A DNA stretch of 64,000 bases from CAYRNR01 sp964425605. GTDB taxonomy: Bacteria; Myxococcota_A; UBA796; UBA9615; CAYRNR01. The stretch lies in the NCBI GenBank assembly GCA_964425605.1, contig CAYRNR010000004.1, positions 1-64,000 of the forward strand, written 5' to 3'. Below, piece after piece: positions 19,101-27,252 of this stretch. Every line of letters begins with the position of its first letter. Position 1 is the first letter of the stretch. A program made the position numbers and the translations under genes. The notes below the pieces were generated by a model. The model made no database searches, was not told the DNA's origin, and worked only from the letters and a program-made list of their open reading frames with translations.

Positions 19101-19402
19101 CCGGAGACGTGGACATGGACGGATTCGACGACGTCCTGGTCGGGGCGAGCTGCGCCGACGCAGGCCATACCAACGGAGGCGCGGTCTACTTCATGCGCGG
19201 TCCTCTGTCTGGAACGCTGGATCTCATCCAGGCCGACGCGGTGTTCCTGGGTGAAGCCGCCAGCGACTTCGCGGGCCACGCCTTTGCCGGCAACGTGGAC
19301 CTGGATGGCGATGGCATCCTCGACGTGGTGATCGGCGCGGGATTCAACGACGAGAGCGCGACGGACGCCGGGGCGGCCTACGTCTTCTACGGGGCCGACT
19401 GA
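16148..19402 (+). CDS. Lipoprotein C: MopE repeats plus 7-bladed FG-GAP propeller
   Basis: This is the third paralogue, 1084 residues, on the opposite strand to A and B. The ATG at 16148 follows AGGGGGAATCC; an upstream in-frame ATG at 16112 adds non-signal residues. It has a lipobox (ALTFAMGC), an Asp-rich linker, about ten MopE repeats to residue 635, and seven FG-GAP blades (first DIDLATADAKLLGE, last TLDLIQADAVFLGE). Protein order and spacing match A and B, but the DNA is more diverged, so this copy is older or escaped conversion. It is likely a surface-anchored binding protein; the ligand is unknown. Confidence 0.9.
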   Translation: MRIDHFVAFFFAVALTFAMGCPTDDDDDTTGDDDTVSDDDDATSDDDDTTPTEFEGDEAGECDDGVDNDQDGLTDCDDDGCAAATGCEDDDGDGWTVQGGDCDDGDETVHPEAEEGCDGIDTDCDGSPSDEEVDDDGDGVAECEGDCDDSDADLNLDDADGDGVDTCSDDCDDADETSYPGATEVCDDLDNDCNGTPDDGLVFDTYYPDADGDLRGDQDDAGEYTCDPQADWVADNTDCDDSDDTVYEGATELCDAIDNDCDGSPDATEVDVDVDGFMICQGDCDDADGAIYPGATEACNGVDDDCDGTVPADEDDADGDGVRVCEGDCDDADAANFPGNTEVCDGNDNDCDGTPNANEVDDDGDGYRICEGDCDDADASRNPGEIEACEGLDTDCDGVLPVDENDYDGDGWMGCEECDDDDAGMHPDDLDGDGYSPCDGDCDDGEATAYPGGIEICDGLDNNCDGSLSATEVDDDGDGSMVCEGDCDDGEATVHPGAAEVCDGIDNNCNGTVPADEDDVDGDGFMVCENDCDDSDPAVHHGAADVCDAHLDNDCDGVTDPLESDDDQDGATECGGDCDDADVGLNVQDVDGDGWTTCEGDCDDGEPDANPDEEEVCGDGIDNDCDGVASPCGFEGDIDLATADAKLLGEANNDQAGNFRSLWNAGDLDGDGADDIVVGATYNDHADYNAGTTYIFYGAVTGDLDLGTADAELYGEVTSDVSGYAVAGDGDVNQDGYGDLLIGAHGQDAGGSMAGAAYLFHGPIYGSHSLATADAKFIGENAQDYAGIATRLDGDVNADGVDDILIGAYLNGEGGTEAGAAYVVFGPVTGTVDLSAADAKLVGEDAGDRAGLGVAMSGDVDDDGVNDVLVGAYWNDDAGTDAGKAYLIYGPVNGDLDLSSADATFVGEEEEDAAGVSVSFAGDVNGDGHDDMIIGAWKNDRGGLDSGTAYLVHGPAYGQNDLSAADAIMIGDAAGDYTAKTVAAAGDVDMDGFDDVLVGASCADAGHTNGGAVYFMRGPLSGTLDLIQADAVFLGEAASDFAGHAFAGNVDLDGDGILDVVIGAGFNDESATDAGAAYVFYGAD

Positions 19403-19591
19403 CGTCTCCCCCCAGGTGGTGCCGCTCGGATCTGTTCCGGGGGCTGGCGAGCTTTCCCTACACGGTTCGGGCGCGTTCGCGTCCGCACTGATGCGTCGGA
19501 GCCAGGTCACTCCGGAGCCTCGGCGAGGTGCGACGGGTTGTCGGCTCCGGAACGCCTGGAGCTGCGTTCTCATCCCAGGTTGCGGTCGCAG

Positions 19592-19600
19592 TGATACGCT
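19592..19600 (+). promoter_or_regulatory. Extended -10-like element of the RCC1 lipoprotein
   Basis: TGATACGCT, 18 nt before the ATG at 19619, is a weaker match to the TGnTATCCT pattern (context CAGTGATACGCTGCTGCGG). The preceding 19403-19591 shows no gene. Confidence 0.3.
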
Positions 19601-19618
19601 GCTGCGGAGGGAGGACTC

Positions 19619-22600
19619 ATGTTGAACTACCGTCTCTACGCTCTGCTGGCTTGCCTCGTCCTGGTCATCGGTTGCCCGACGGATGACGACGACGTCTCCG
19701 ATGACGACACGACTGGTGACGACGACACGTCCGGAGACGACGACACCGGCGATGGCCCCGTAGACGCGGACGGTGACGGGTACACCGACACCACGGACTG
19801 TGACGACACGGATCCGTTGACGTTTCCGGGGGCAAACGAGCTTTGCGATGGCCTGGACAACGACTGCGACGAGGTGGTCCCGGAAGACGAACTGGATGGC
19901 GACGGGGACGGGATGTCGGCCTGCGAGGGGGACTGTGATGATGCAGACGAGACCGTTTATGAAGGCGCAGAGGAGATCTGCGATGGCCTGGACAACGACT
20001 GCGACGAAGAGGTCCCGGCGGACGAAATCGATGACGACGGGGACGGCGTCTCCGAGTGCGAGGACGACTGCGATGACGAGAACGACGGCGTCTACCCCGA
20101 GGCAGAGGAGGTCTGCAACGCCATCGACGACGATTGCGACGAGGACGTAGACGAGGGATTCGACGAGGACGGCGACACCTTCACCACGTGTGGTGCCGAC
20201 GGGATTGGAGGGAACGAAGACGACGACTGCGACGACGATGACGATCAGGTCTACCCCGGGGCAGCGGAGCTTTGCGATGGGCTCGACAACGACTGCGATG
20301 GCAGCCCGGGCGAAGACGAAGCCGATGCCGATGGCGACGAGGCCATGATCTGTGAGGGCGACTGCGACGACGGGAACGCGGCGCTCACCCCGTTCGACGT
20401 GGACGGGGATGGCGCCAGTCCCTGTGACGGGGACTGCGACGATGCAGACGCCGACGCCAACCTGCTGGATGCCGACGCGGACGGCTTTTCGACCTGCGAG
20501 GACGACTGCGACGACAGTGACGCCGGACTGACACCCGCCGACGCGGACGGCGACGGGTACTCGTCCTGCGACGGTGACTGCGATGATGGCGATGGCAGCT
20601 TGACGCCCGCCGACGCCGACGGCGATGGCATCACCTCGTGCGACGGAGACTGCAATGACTCCGACGCCGCCAACTACCCGGGCAACCAGGAGGTCTGCGA
20701 CGAACAGGACAACAACTGCGATGGTCTGGCCGACGACGCCGACGCCACCGTGACCGGCCAGCAGGTCTGGTACGCCGACGACGACGGCGACAGCTTCGGC
20801 GACCCCGACATGAGCTACCTGCGGTGTTTCGCGCCTGCGGACACCGTCGACAATGCGGACGACTGCGACGACGCCAACGCGACGGTCAACCCCAACGCCA
20901 CCGAGATCTGCGATGGCGCCGACAACGACTGCGATGGAGTCTCGGACAATGAGGATGCGTTCGGCTGCGACGACTACTACCGGGATCTGGACGGCGACGG
21001 CTACGGGGACGTTAGCGACAGCCAGTGTCTCTGCGTAGAGGACGCGCCCTACACGGCGACGACTGCTGGGGATTGCGATGAGGGGAATCCTCTCGTCCAT
21101 CCCAACCAGGTGGAGGACTGCAACGGTATCGACGACGACTGCGACTTCCTCGTCCCTGTTGACGAGGTGGACGACGACGGCGACGGGCAGATGATCTGCG
21201 ATGGGGACTGCGACGATACCAACCCCACTGTCTACCTCTGGGCGACCGAAGTCTGTGACGCGCTGGACAACAACTGCGACGGCACGCTCCCGGCCGACGA
21301 GACCGACGACGACGGCGACGGCGTGCCGGTCTGTGATGGGGATTGCGACGACGGCGACGCCACGGTCTATCCGGCTGCCACCGAGATTTGCGATGGACAG
21401 GACAACGACTGCAACGGCTCGGTGCCCGCGGATGAAGATGACGACGACGGCGACGGCGTCATGGTCTGCGAGAACGACTGTGACGATGCCGATGCCGATG
21501 CCTTCCCGGGCAACCTCGAAGACTGCTTCGACGGTGTCGACAACGACTGCGAAGGTGACGTCGACGGTGACGACCCCGAGTGCCAGGGGGCGCCCGACAA
21601 CGACGGGGACGGCTGGGACGTGACCGTCGACTGCGACGACGGCGACCCGGACCTCAACTGGGACGACGACGATGGAGACGGATTCTCGACCTGCGACGAC
21701 GACTGCGACGATGCCGAGGCGGACGCCTTCCCCGGGAACGCGGAAGACTGCAACGACGGTATCGACAACGATTGCGAGGGGGACGTGGATGCTGCGGACC
21801 CCGAGTGCGCTCCCCTCGGCTCCCTCTGGGCCAGCGTCAGCGTGGGGGGGCGGTCAACCAGCTACTACTACCGCGGCTTCTCCTGCGGAGTGAGGGACGA
21901 CGGGACGCTCGACTGCTGGGGTGATGACCAGCGCTGGCAGTCCACCCCCCCCGATGGCGTCTACACGCAGGTCGACTCGGGCAACTGGCACAGCTGCGCG
22001 GTGGCGGACGATGCCACGGTCGAGTGCTGGGGGTACGATGGTTTCGGCCAATCCTCCCCCCCCGGCGGGACCTTCACTCAGGTCACGACCGACTGGTATC
22101 ACTCTTGCGGCATCGCCACCGATCAGAGCGTGGAGTGCTGGGGCTATGACGGTAACGGAGAGTGCTCCCCACCCGGCGATTCGTTCGTGCAGATCGACGC
22201 AGGCAAGCAGCATGTCTGCGGTGTACTCGACACCGGATCGGCGGAGTGCTGGGGCAACAACGGCGACGGCCGCGCGACGCCAGCGGCCGGCTCGTACCTC
22301 AAGGTCGACGCAGGGTACGATCACACCTGCGGACTCCACGACGACGGCTCGATCGAGTGCTGGGGCAACAACGGCGAGGGCGAGTGCGACGCTCCTGCGT
22401 TCGACACCTGGGTCGACGTATCCGCCAGCTACAACTACACCTGCGCCGTCCGGGACGACGGCCTCCTCCACTGCTGGGGCGACAACGACTACGGTGTGGC
22501 CGAACCGCCTGACGGCGACTACGTGGCGGTCGCCACCGCCGAGCTGCACGCCTGCGCGGTGAACACGGCCGGAGAGGTCGTGTGCTGGGGTCGAAACGAC

Positions 22601-24292
22601 TTCCGTGCCTGCGAGGGACCCGTGGAGGAGCCGGTGGACGAGGGGCTCGTGTGGACCTCACTGGCCATCAACGGCGCCAACGGCGACTCGGAGTCCTACA
22701 ACGGCTTCGCATGCGGGGTCCTGGACGACGCAAGCATGCTGTGCTGGGGCGCCAACCATTTCTGGCAGGGCACCCCCCCCGACGGCCCTTGGTCCCAGGT
22801 CTCGTCGGGCACAGGCCATACCTGCGGCCTCAAGTCGGACGAGACGATCGAGTGCTGGGGCTTCGATGTCTACGGCCAGGCGTCGCCGCCGGGGGGGACC
22901 TTCGTCCAGGTATCCGCCGAGTACTACATCACCTGCGCCGTCGCCACGGACGAGACCGTGGAGTGCTGGGGTCGGGACGCCTACGGCGAGACCGTGCCAC
23001 CTCCGGACTCGTTCGTCTCCGTATCGTCCGGCGTCAACCACGTCTGTGGTCTGACCGTCGCGGGTGACGCCTCGTGCTGGGGCCGAGACGACGACGGCTG
23101 GGCGTCCCCCCCGGCAGGTACGTTCGTCGAGGTGGACGCGGGCTGGGATCACAGCTGCGGCATCCTCGACGATGGATCCATCGAGTGCTGGGGCGACAAC
23201 GCCGAAGGCGAGTGCGACGCCCCGACGTTCGACACGTGGATCGACATCGATTGCCATGACAACTACTCGTGCGCCGTCCGCTCGGACGGGTTGTTGCACT
23301 GCTGGGGTGAGACCGACTACGGCGTGGGCGATCCCCCTGACGGCGACTACCTCGAGGTGTACATCTCGGGCTCACACGCCTGCGCCCTGGACACCAACGA
23401 CGATCTCCTCTGCTGGGGTCGAAACGACTACAACGCTGCAGAGCCCCCCGTGGCCATCCCGGTCGATGCGGGCCTGGGGTGGGCGAGCGTCACGGTCAAC
23501 GGCGTCGGCTCCCCCTACAGCTACATGCCGTATCGGGCACACAGCTGTGGCCTGCTCACGAGTGGAGAGGTGCGGTGCTGGGGCAACAGCGAGTGGTACC
23601 AGGCCACACCGACGGAGGGCCCATACGTCTCGCTGGACGCGGCCAAGTGGCACACCTGTGGCGTCAGGACGGACGGCGCCCTCGAGTGCTGGGGATACGA
23701 CTACTACGGCCAGGCCACCCCCCCGGCAGGAACGTTCCTGCAGGTCACCGCCGACGACGCGTACACGTGCGCCATCGCGGGTGACGACAGCGTCGAGTGC
23801 TGGGGCCGGAACCAGTACGGTGAGATCTATCCGCCCAACGGATCGTTCGCGCAGATTTCCGCCGGGGAGCATCACGTCTGCGGCGTCACCACCTCGGACG
23901 ATGTCGAGTGCTGGGGAGCCGACGGCGACGGGCAGGGCTCCCCACCCGGTGGCAGCTTCACCAAGGTAGCGTCAGGCTACGACCACACCTGTGCCTTGCT
24001 GTCCGACGGCTCGGTGAGCTGCTGGGGTGACAACTCCGACGGCGAGTGCGACGGACCGACATTCGACACCTGGGTCGACATCTCAGCCAGTGAGGACTAC
24101 TCCTGCGCCGTTCGTGCGGATGGCCTGCTCAGCTGCTGGGGCAAGGACGAGTGGTCCATCTTGTCCCCCCCAGCGGGTGATTTCGTTGCGGTTGAGACCG
24201 CTTCCCAGCACGCTTGCGCGCTGGCCTCCGACGAGACCATCCAGTGCTGGGGCCGAAATGACTTCTGGGCTGGCGAACCCCCACTCGAGTAG
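19619..24292 (+). CDS. Giant lipoprotein: MopE repeats plus three RCC1 propellers
   Basis: The product has 1557 residues, with a start supported by GGAGGGAGG and a lipobox (VLVIGC). After the acidic linker, residues 45-730 are MopE-type repeats. From about 735 to the end there are three similar blocks of about 274 residues (735-1008, 1009-1283, 1284-1557). Each block contains seven CWG-type RCC1 repeats (for example VECWGYDGFGQSSPPGGTF). Seven RCC1 repeats make one beta-propeller, so the protein should carry three propellers in a row, evidently from intragenic triplication. Each repeat keeps paired Cys residues, suggesting disulfides in an exported protein. The binding partner is unknown. Confidence 0.9.
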   Translation: MLNYRLYALLACLVLVIGCPTDDDDVSDDDTTGDDDTSGDDDTGDGPVDADGDGYTDTTDCDDTDPLTFPGANELCDGLDNDCDEVVPEDELDGDGDGMSACEGDCDDADETVYEGAEEICDGLDNDCDEEVPADEIDDDGDGVSECEDDCDDENDGVYPEAEEVCNAIDDDCDEDVDEGFDEDGDTFTTCGADGIGGNEDDDCDDDDDQVYPGAAELCDGLDNDCDGSPGEDEADADGDEAMICEGDCDDGNAALTPFDVDGDGASPCDGDCDDADADANLLDADADGFSTCEDDCDDSDAGLTPADADGDGYSSCDGDCDDGDGSLTPADADGDGITSCDGDCNDSDAANYPGNQEVCDEQDNNCDGLADDADATVTGQQVWYADDDGDSFGDPDMSYLRCFAPADTVDNADDCDDANATVNPNATEICDGADNDCDGVSDNEDAFGCDDYYRDLDGDGYGDVSDSQCLCVEDAPYTATTAGDCDEGNPLVHPNQVEDCNGIDDDCDFLVPVDEVDDDGDGQMICDGDCDDTNPTVYLWATEVCDALDNNCDGTLPADETDDDGDGVPVCDGDCDDGDATVYPAATEICDGQDNDCNGSVPADEDDDDGDGVMVCENDCDDADADAFPGNLEDCFDGVDNDCEGDVDGDDPECQGAPDNDGDGWDVTVDCDDGDPDLNWDDDDGDGFSTCDDDCDDAEADAFPGNAEDCNDGIDNDCEGDVDAADPECAPLGSLWASVSVGGRSTSYYYRGFSCGVRDDGTLDCWGDDQRWQSTPPDGVYTQVDSGNWHSCAVADDATVECWGYDGFGQSSPPGGTFTQVTTDWYHSCGIATDQSVECWGYDGNGECSPPGDSFVQIDAGKQHVCGVLDTGSAECWGNNGDGRATPAAGSYLKVDAGYDHTCGLHDDGSIECWGNNGEGECDAPAFDTWVDVSASYNYTCAVRDDGLLHCWGDNDYGVAEPPDGDYVAVATAELHACAVNTAGEVVCWGRNDFRACEGPVEEPVDEGLVWTSLAINGANGDSESYNGFACGVLDDASMLCWGANHFWQGTPPDGPWSQVSSGTGHTCGLKSDETIECWGFDVYGQASPPGGTFVQVSAEYYITCAVATDETVECWGRDAYGETVPPPDSFVSVSSGVNHVCGLTVAGDASCWGRDDDGWASPPAGTFVEVDAGWDHSCGILDDGSIECWGDNAEGECDAPTFDTWIDIDCHDNYSCAVRSDGLLHCWGETDYGVGDPPDGDYLEVYISGSHACALDTNDDLLCWGRNDYNAAEPPVAIPVDAGLGWASVTVNGVGSPYSYMPYRAHSCGLLTSGEVRCWGNSEWYQATPTEGPYVSLDAAKWHTCGVRTDGALECWGYDYYGQATPPAGTFLQVTADDAYTCAIAGDDSVECWGRNQYGEIYPPNGSFAQISAGEHHVCGVTTSDDVECWGADGDGQGSPPGGSFTKVASGYDHTCALLSDGSVSCWGDNSDGECDGPTFDTWVDISASEDYSCAVRADGLLSCWGKDEWSILSPPAGDFVAVETASQHACALASDETIQCWGRNDFWAGEPPLE

Positions 24293-24384
24293 AAGTTCGG
24301 GCGTGCGGCATGGCCGTCGAGCCGGCGGCGGCAGCTGGTGACGCAACGGCCGAGCGGTAGATTGGCAGTCAGGGAGGAGGTCCA

Positions 24385-25416
24385 ATGCAGATCCACGTTT
24401 CCGTCTGGGTGGCAATCCTGGGGATGGGGCTCGCATCCATCGGATGTGGTAGCGGCGAGATCGATGCGGATGGCGACGACTTCGGATTCGAGGGCGACGA
24501 AGCCGGCGAGTGCAGCGATGGGGTGGACAACGACCAGGACGGGCTCACCGACTGCGATGATGATGGCTGTGAAGCCGCGACATCGTGCAGCGGGGACGAC
24601 GACGACATCGGTGACGACGATATTGGCGACGACGACGCGGGCGACGACGTGAGTGATGATGATGTAGGTGACGACGACGTCGGAGACGACGACGTCGGAG
24701 ACGATGACACGGGGGACGACGACGACACGTCGGCCATCGACGATTTGTGGGCGCTGGACTTCGACGGCTTCGACGACTGCGCCGTCGTCGGTGACCAGGT
24801 CGCGTTCGATCAACTCGACCAGGCGTTGACGATCGAGGCATGGATCAGTGCCATGAACAACGATTCGGGGTTTGGCCTGCCCGTCGTATCGAAGAGGCTC
24901 GCCAATCCGGAGCCGGCTGATTCGGGCTTCACACTCCACTACTGGTCCTGGGACGGGCCCGGGTATAGTCCGGACTCGATGCGGTTCCAGGTGGGGACCG
25001 ACGAAGGTCTGCACGAGATGTATGGATGGCCCTACAGCATCCACGGGAGCACCTGGACGTACGTGGTCGCGGTGTACGACGGCTCGGAGATGCGGACCTA
25101 TGTCGACGGTGCGCTCGACGCCTCGCAGCCTGCAACGGGAACCATCGTGGCCAACGACGACTCCTTCGACATCGGTTGCCGGTCGGACTCCGGCTCCTAC
25201 CTGTTCGAAGGACAGATCTCACAGGTCCGCATCTGGGCACGGGTCCTGAGCGAGGCCGAGATCCAGCAGCAGTTCATCCAGCCAGGGTCGATCGATCCGT
25301 CCGACCTGATCGGGCGCTGGGACATCGACGAGGGAACGGGAAACATCCTCCACGACGCCAGTGGCCATGGATACGACGCAATAGTCTACGGGGGAGCTAC
25401 GTGGATCCCCATGTAG
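24385..25416 (+). CDS. Lipoprotein with LamG/concanavalin-like domain
   Basis: This 343-residue lipoprotein (lipobox LASIGC) starts at an ATG after GGGAGGAGG. It carries the single GECSDGVDNDQDGLTDCDDD segment seen at the start of the MopE arrays, then a long Asp/Gly stalk to about residue 120. The C-terminal 220 residues look like a LamG-type jelly roll: a DFDGFDDCAVV opening, LTIEAWISA, WTYVVAVYDGSEMRTYVDG, and FEGQISQVRIWARVLSEAEI. Such folds usually bind glycans or proteins. It has the same anchor and stalk as its neighbours with a different head, and no full MopE repeat array. Confidence 0.85.
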   Translation: MQIHVSVWVAILGMGLASIGCGSGEIDADGDDFGFEGDEAGECSDGVDNDQDGLTDCDDDGCEAATSCSGDDDDIGDDDIGDDDAGDDVSDDDVGDDDVGDDDVGDDDTGDDDDTSAIDDLWALDFDGFDDCAVVGDQVAFDQLDQALTIEAWISAMNNDSGFGLPVVSKRLANPEPADSGFTLHYWSWDGPGYSPDSMRFQVGTDEGLHEMYGWPYSIHGSTWTYVVAVYDGSEMRTYVDGALDASQPATGTIVANDDSFDIGCRSDSGSYLFEGQISQVRIWARVLSEAEIQQQFIQPGSIDPSDLIGRWDIDEGTGNILHDASGHGYDAIVYGGATWIPM

Positions 25417-25508
25417 CTCTGCAGGTCGAGTTTGGGATCTGCGTGGGCTACGGGGCTTTGAATACGGCTTTCCCGAAGGTTTTTATATGGTCACGTCCCC
25501 TTCCCGCT

Positions 25509-25517
25509 TGATAGCCT
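25509..25517 (+). promoter_or_regulatory. Extended -10-like element
   Basis: TGATAGCCT, 27 nt before the ATG at 25545, within CGCTTGATAGCCTTCC. The same TTGATAGCCT string precedes the gene at 27253. Confidence 0.4.
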
Positions 25518-25544
25518 TCCCCCGAGGTGGAAGGGGGATTTCCA

Positions 25545-27044
25545 ATGTACACCCGTGCTGTTCTCGTCGTCGTGACTCTCCTCGTCTCGAGTCCCTTGAT
25601 GGTGGGCTGTCCGCCGGATGAGGGAGACGACGACACGAACGCCCCGGGGGACGACGACGACGGGACGCCCGGGGACGACGACGACGGGACGCCGGGAGAC
25701 GATGACGATGGGACGCCGGGGGATGACGACGACGGGACGCCCGGCGACGACGACGACACGACACACGGCGTGGACGCCGATGGCGATGGCCACACCGAAG
25801 ACGTGGACTGCGACGACGGCGACGCCAGCACGTACCCGGGCGCTGCGGAGAGCTGCGACGGCCGGGACAACGACTGCGACGGCAGCGTCCCTGCGAGCGA
25901 ATCGGACGCCGACGCCGACGGCCACATGCTCTGCGAGGGGGACTGCGACGACGGCGATGCCAGCACGTACCCGGGCGCCGCGGAGATCTGCGATGGCCTG
26001 GACAACGACTGCGATCTGCTGGTGCCTGCCGACGAGGTTGACGCCGACGGCGACGGCTTCCTGGAGTGCGACGACGACTGCGACGACGCGGACGATCAGG
26101 TATTCCCCAACGCCCCTGAGCAGTGCGACGCGACGGACTGGGACTGCGATGGGCTGGCGGAGTGCGACGATCCCGACTGCGCGGCCGAACCCCAATGTGC
26201 CGGTGGTGGCTCGGCGATGACCGGCAAGGCGGAGGTGCTGGAGACGACCGGGGGGACGCCGTCGTACTTCTGCGAGCAGGAACTCACGGGCGCGGCGATC
26301 GCCAACTGCCCCAACTGCGACTACACCTTCGACGTCACGTACACCACCACGGCCCAGAACGGCTCGTGCATGTGGTGTTGGGACTTCGCCGACGGCGACT
26401 ACCAGCTGGGGTTCTCGGCCACGGCGGGCGCCATCTACCTGTACTACACGGCGTACTCGAGCTGGTACTGGTGGTACTACGCGTCGGCGGGCGGCGCGCA
26501 CGACGTGGAGTTCTACTACAGCGGCTACTACTACTCGTACAACTTCGAACAGACGGGGTACTGGGACTTCTCGGGCGGTGCCGCCGAGATCTGCGACAAC
26601 GGCGTGGATGACGACCTCGATGGAGACGTGGACTGCGCTGACTCGGACTGCGCGACCGATCCCTACTGCGTGGGCGGTCCCATGAGCGGTAGAGCGGTGA
26701 CGATTGAGACCACCGGGGGGACGCCGTCGTACTATCACGAGCAAGCTCTGGCAGGGACGCCGGTCCCGAACTGCCCGAACTGCGACTTCACCTTCGACAT
26801 CACGTTCACCACCACGGCTCAGAACGGCTCTTGCCTCTGGTGCTGGGACCTGGCGGACGGCAACTACGAGCTCGGCTTCTCGTCCTCTGCCGGCGCCATC
26901 TATCTGTACTACACGGGCTACTACGGCTCCGATTGGTACTGGTGGTACTACGCAACGACGGGTGGAGCCCACGACGTCGAGTTCTACTATGACGGCTACT
27001 ACTACTCGTACGCCTTCGAACAGACCGGCTACTGGGACTTCTGA
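25545..27044 (+). CDS. MopE lipoprotein with twin Tyr/Trp-rich domains
   Basis: The 499-residue lipoprotein (lipobox PLMVGC) starts at an ATG preceded by AAGGGGGA. An Asp-rich stalk built of GDDDDGTP units and about three MopE repeats are followed by two copies of a roughly 120-residue domain (about 224-343 and 379-499). Each copy has ETTGGTPSY at the start, then NCPNCD, TTAQNGSC.WCWD, AGAIYLYYT, a WYWWYYA cluster, GGAHDVEFYY, and ends EQTGYWDF. I do not recognise the domain. The four conserved Cys and aromatic clusters suggest a disulfide-bonded beta-sandwich. The copies are separated by a short acidic MopE-like segment. Confidence 0.85.
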   Translation: MYTRAVLVVVTLLVSSPLMVGCPPDEGDDDTNAPGDDDDGTPGDDDDGTPGDDDDGTPGDDDDGTPGDDDDTTHGVDADGDGHTEDVDCDDGDASTYPGAAESCDGRDNDCDGSVPASESDADADGHMLCEGDCDDGDASTYPGAAEICDGLDNDCDLLVPADEVDADGDGFLECDDDCDDADDQVFPNAPEQCDATDWDCDGLAECDDPDCAAEPQCAGGGSAMTGKAEVLETTGGTPSYFCEQELTGAAIANCPNCDYTFDVTYTTTAQNGSCMWCWDFADGDYQLGFSATAGAIYLYYTAYSSWYWWYYASAGGAHDVEFYYSGYYYSYNFEQTGYWDFSGGAAEICDNGVDDDLDGDVDCADSDCATDPYCVGGPMSGRAVTIETTGGTPSYYHEQALAGTPVPNCPNCDFTFDITFTTTAQNGSCLWCWDLADGNYELGFSSSAGAIYLYYTGYYGSDWYWWYYATTGGAHDVEFYYDGYYYSYAFEQTGYWDF

Positions 27045-27223
27045 CGCCCAGCAACACACTGCACTTCGCCTCGGCCCTCCTCTGCGCTGGGCCACGGCCG
27101 CGTGGTCCGACGAGAATTGCGGCGTGATGTTGTTACGCATGTAGCCCGCGCTGTCTCCAGCTTCGATTCTGTAACTGCACACAGATATCTTCTTTGGCCC
27201 GGTACGGGTCGTTTGATAGCCTC

Positions 27224-27232
27224 CGGGTAACC
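27224..27232 (+). promoter_or_regulatory. Extended -10-like element
   Basis: TGATAGCCT, 20 nt before the ATG at 27253 (context GTTTGATAGCCTCCGG). It shares TTGATAGCCT with the upstream paralogous gene. Confidence 0.4.
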
Positions 27233-27252
27233 ACGAGGGGTTGGAGGGGAAC

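Noticed and set aside
17552..21100. Antisense open frame of about 1180 codons opposite the MopE repeats of lipoprotein C and the RCC1 lipoprotein
   Set aside because: GAC/GAT-rich repeats read as GTC/ATC on the other strand, giving stop-free Val-rich nonsense. The sense frames have signals, ribosome-binding sites and domains. The same applies to long antisense frames at 10518-12020, 35366-38821, 41034-42533 and 54225-56591.
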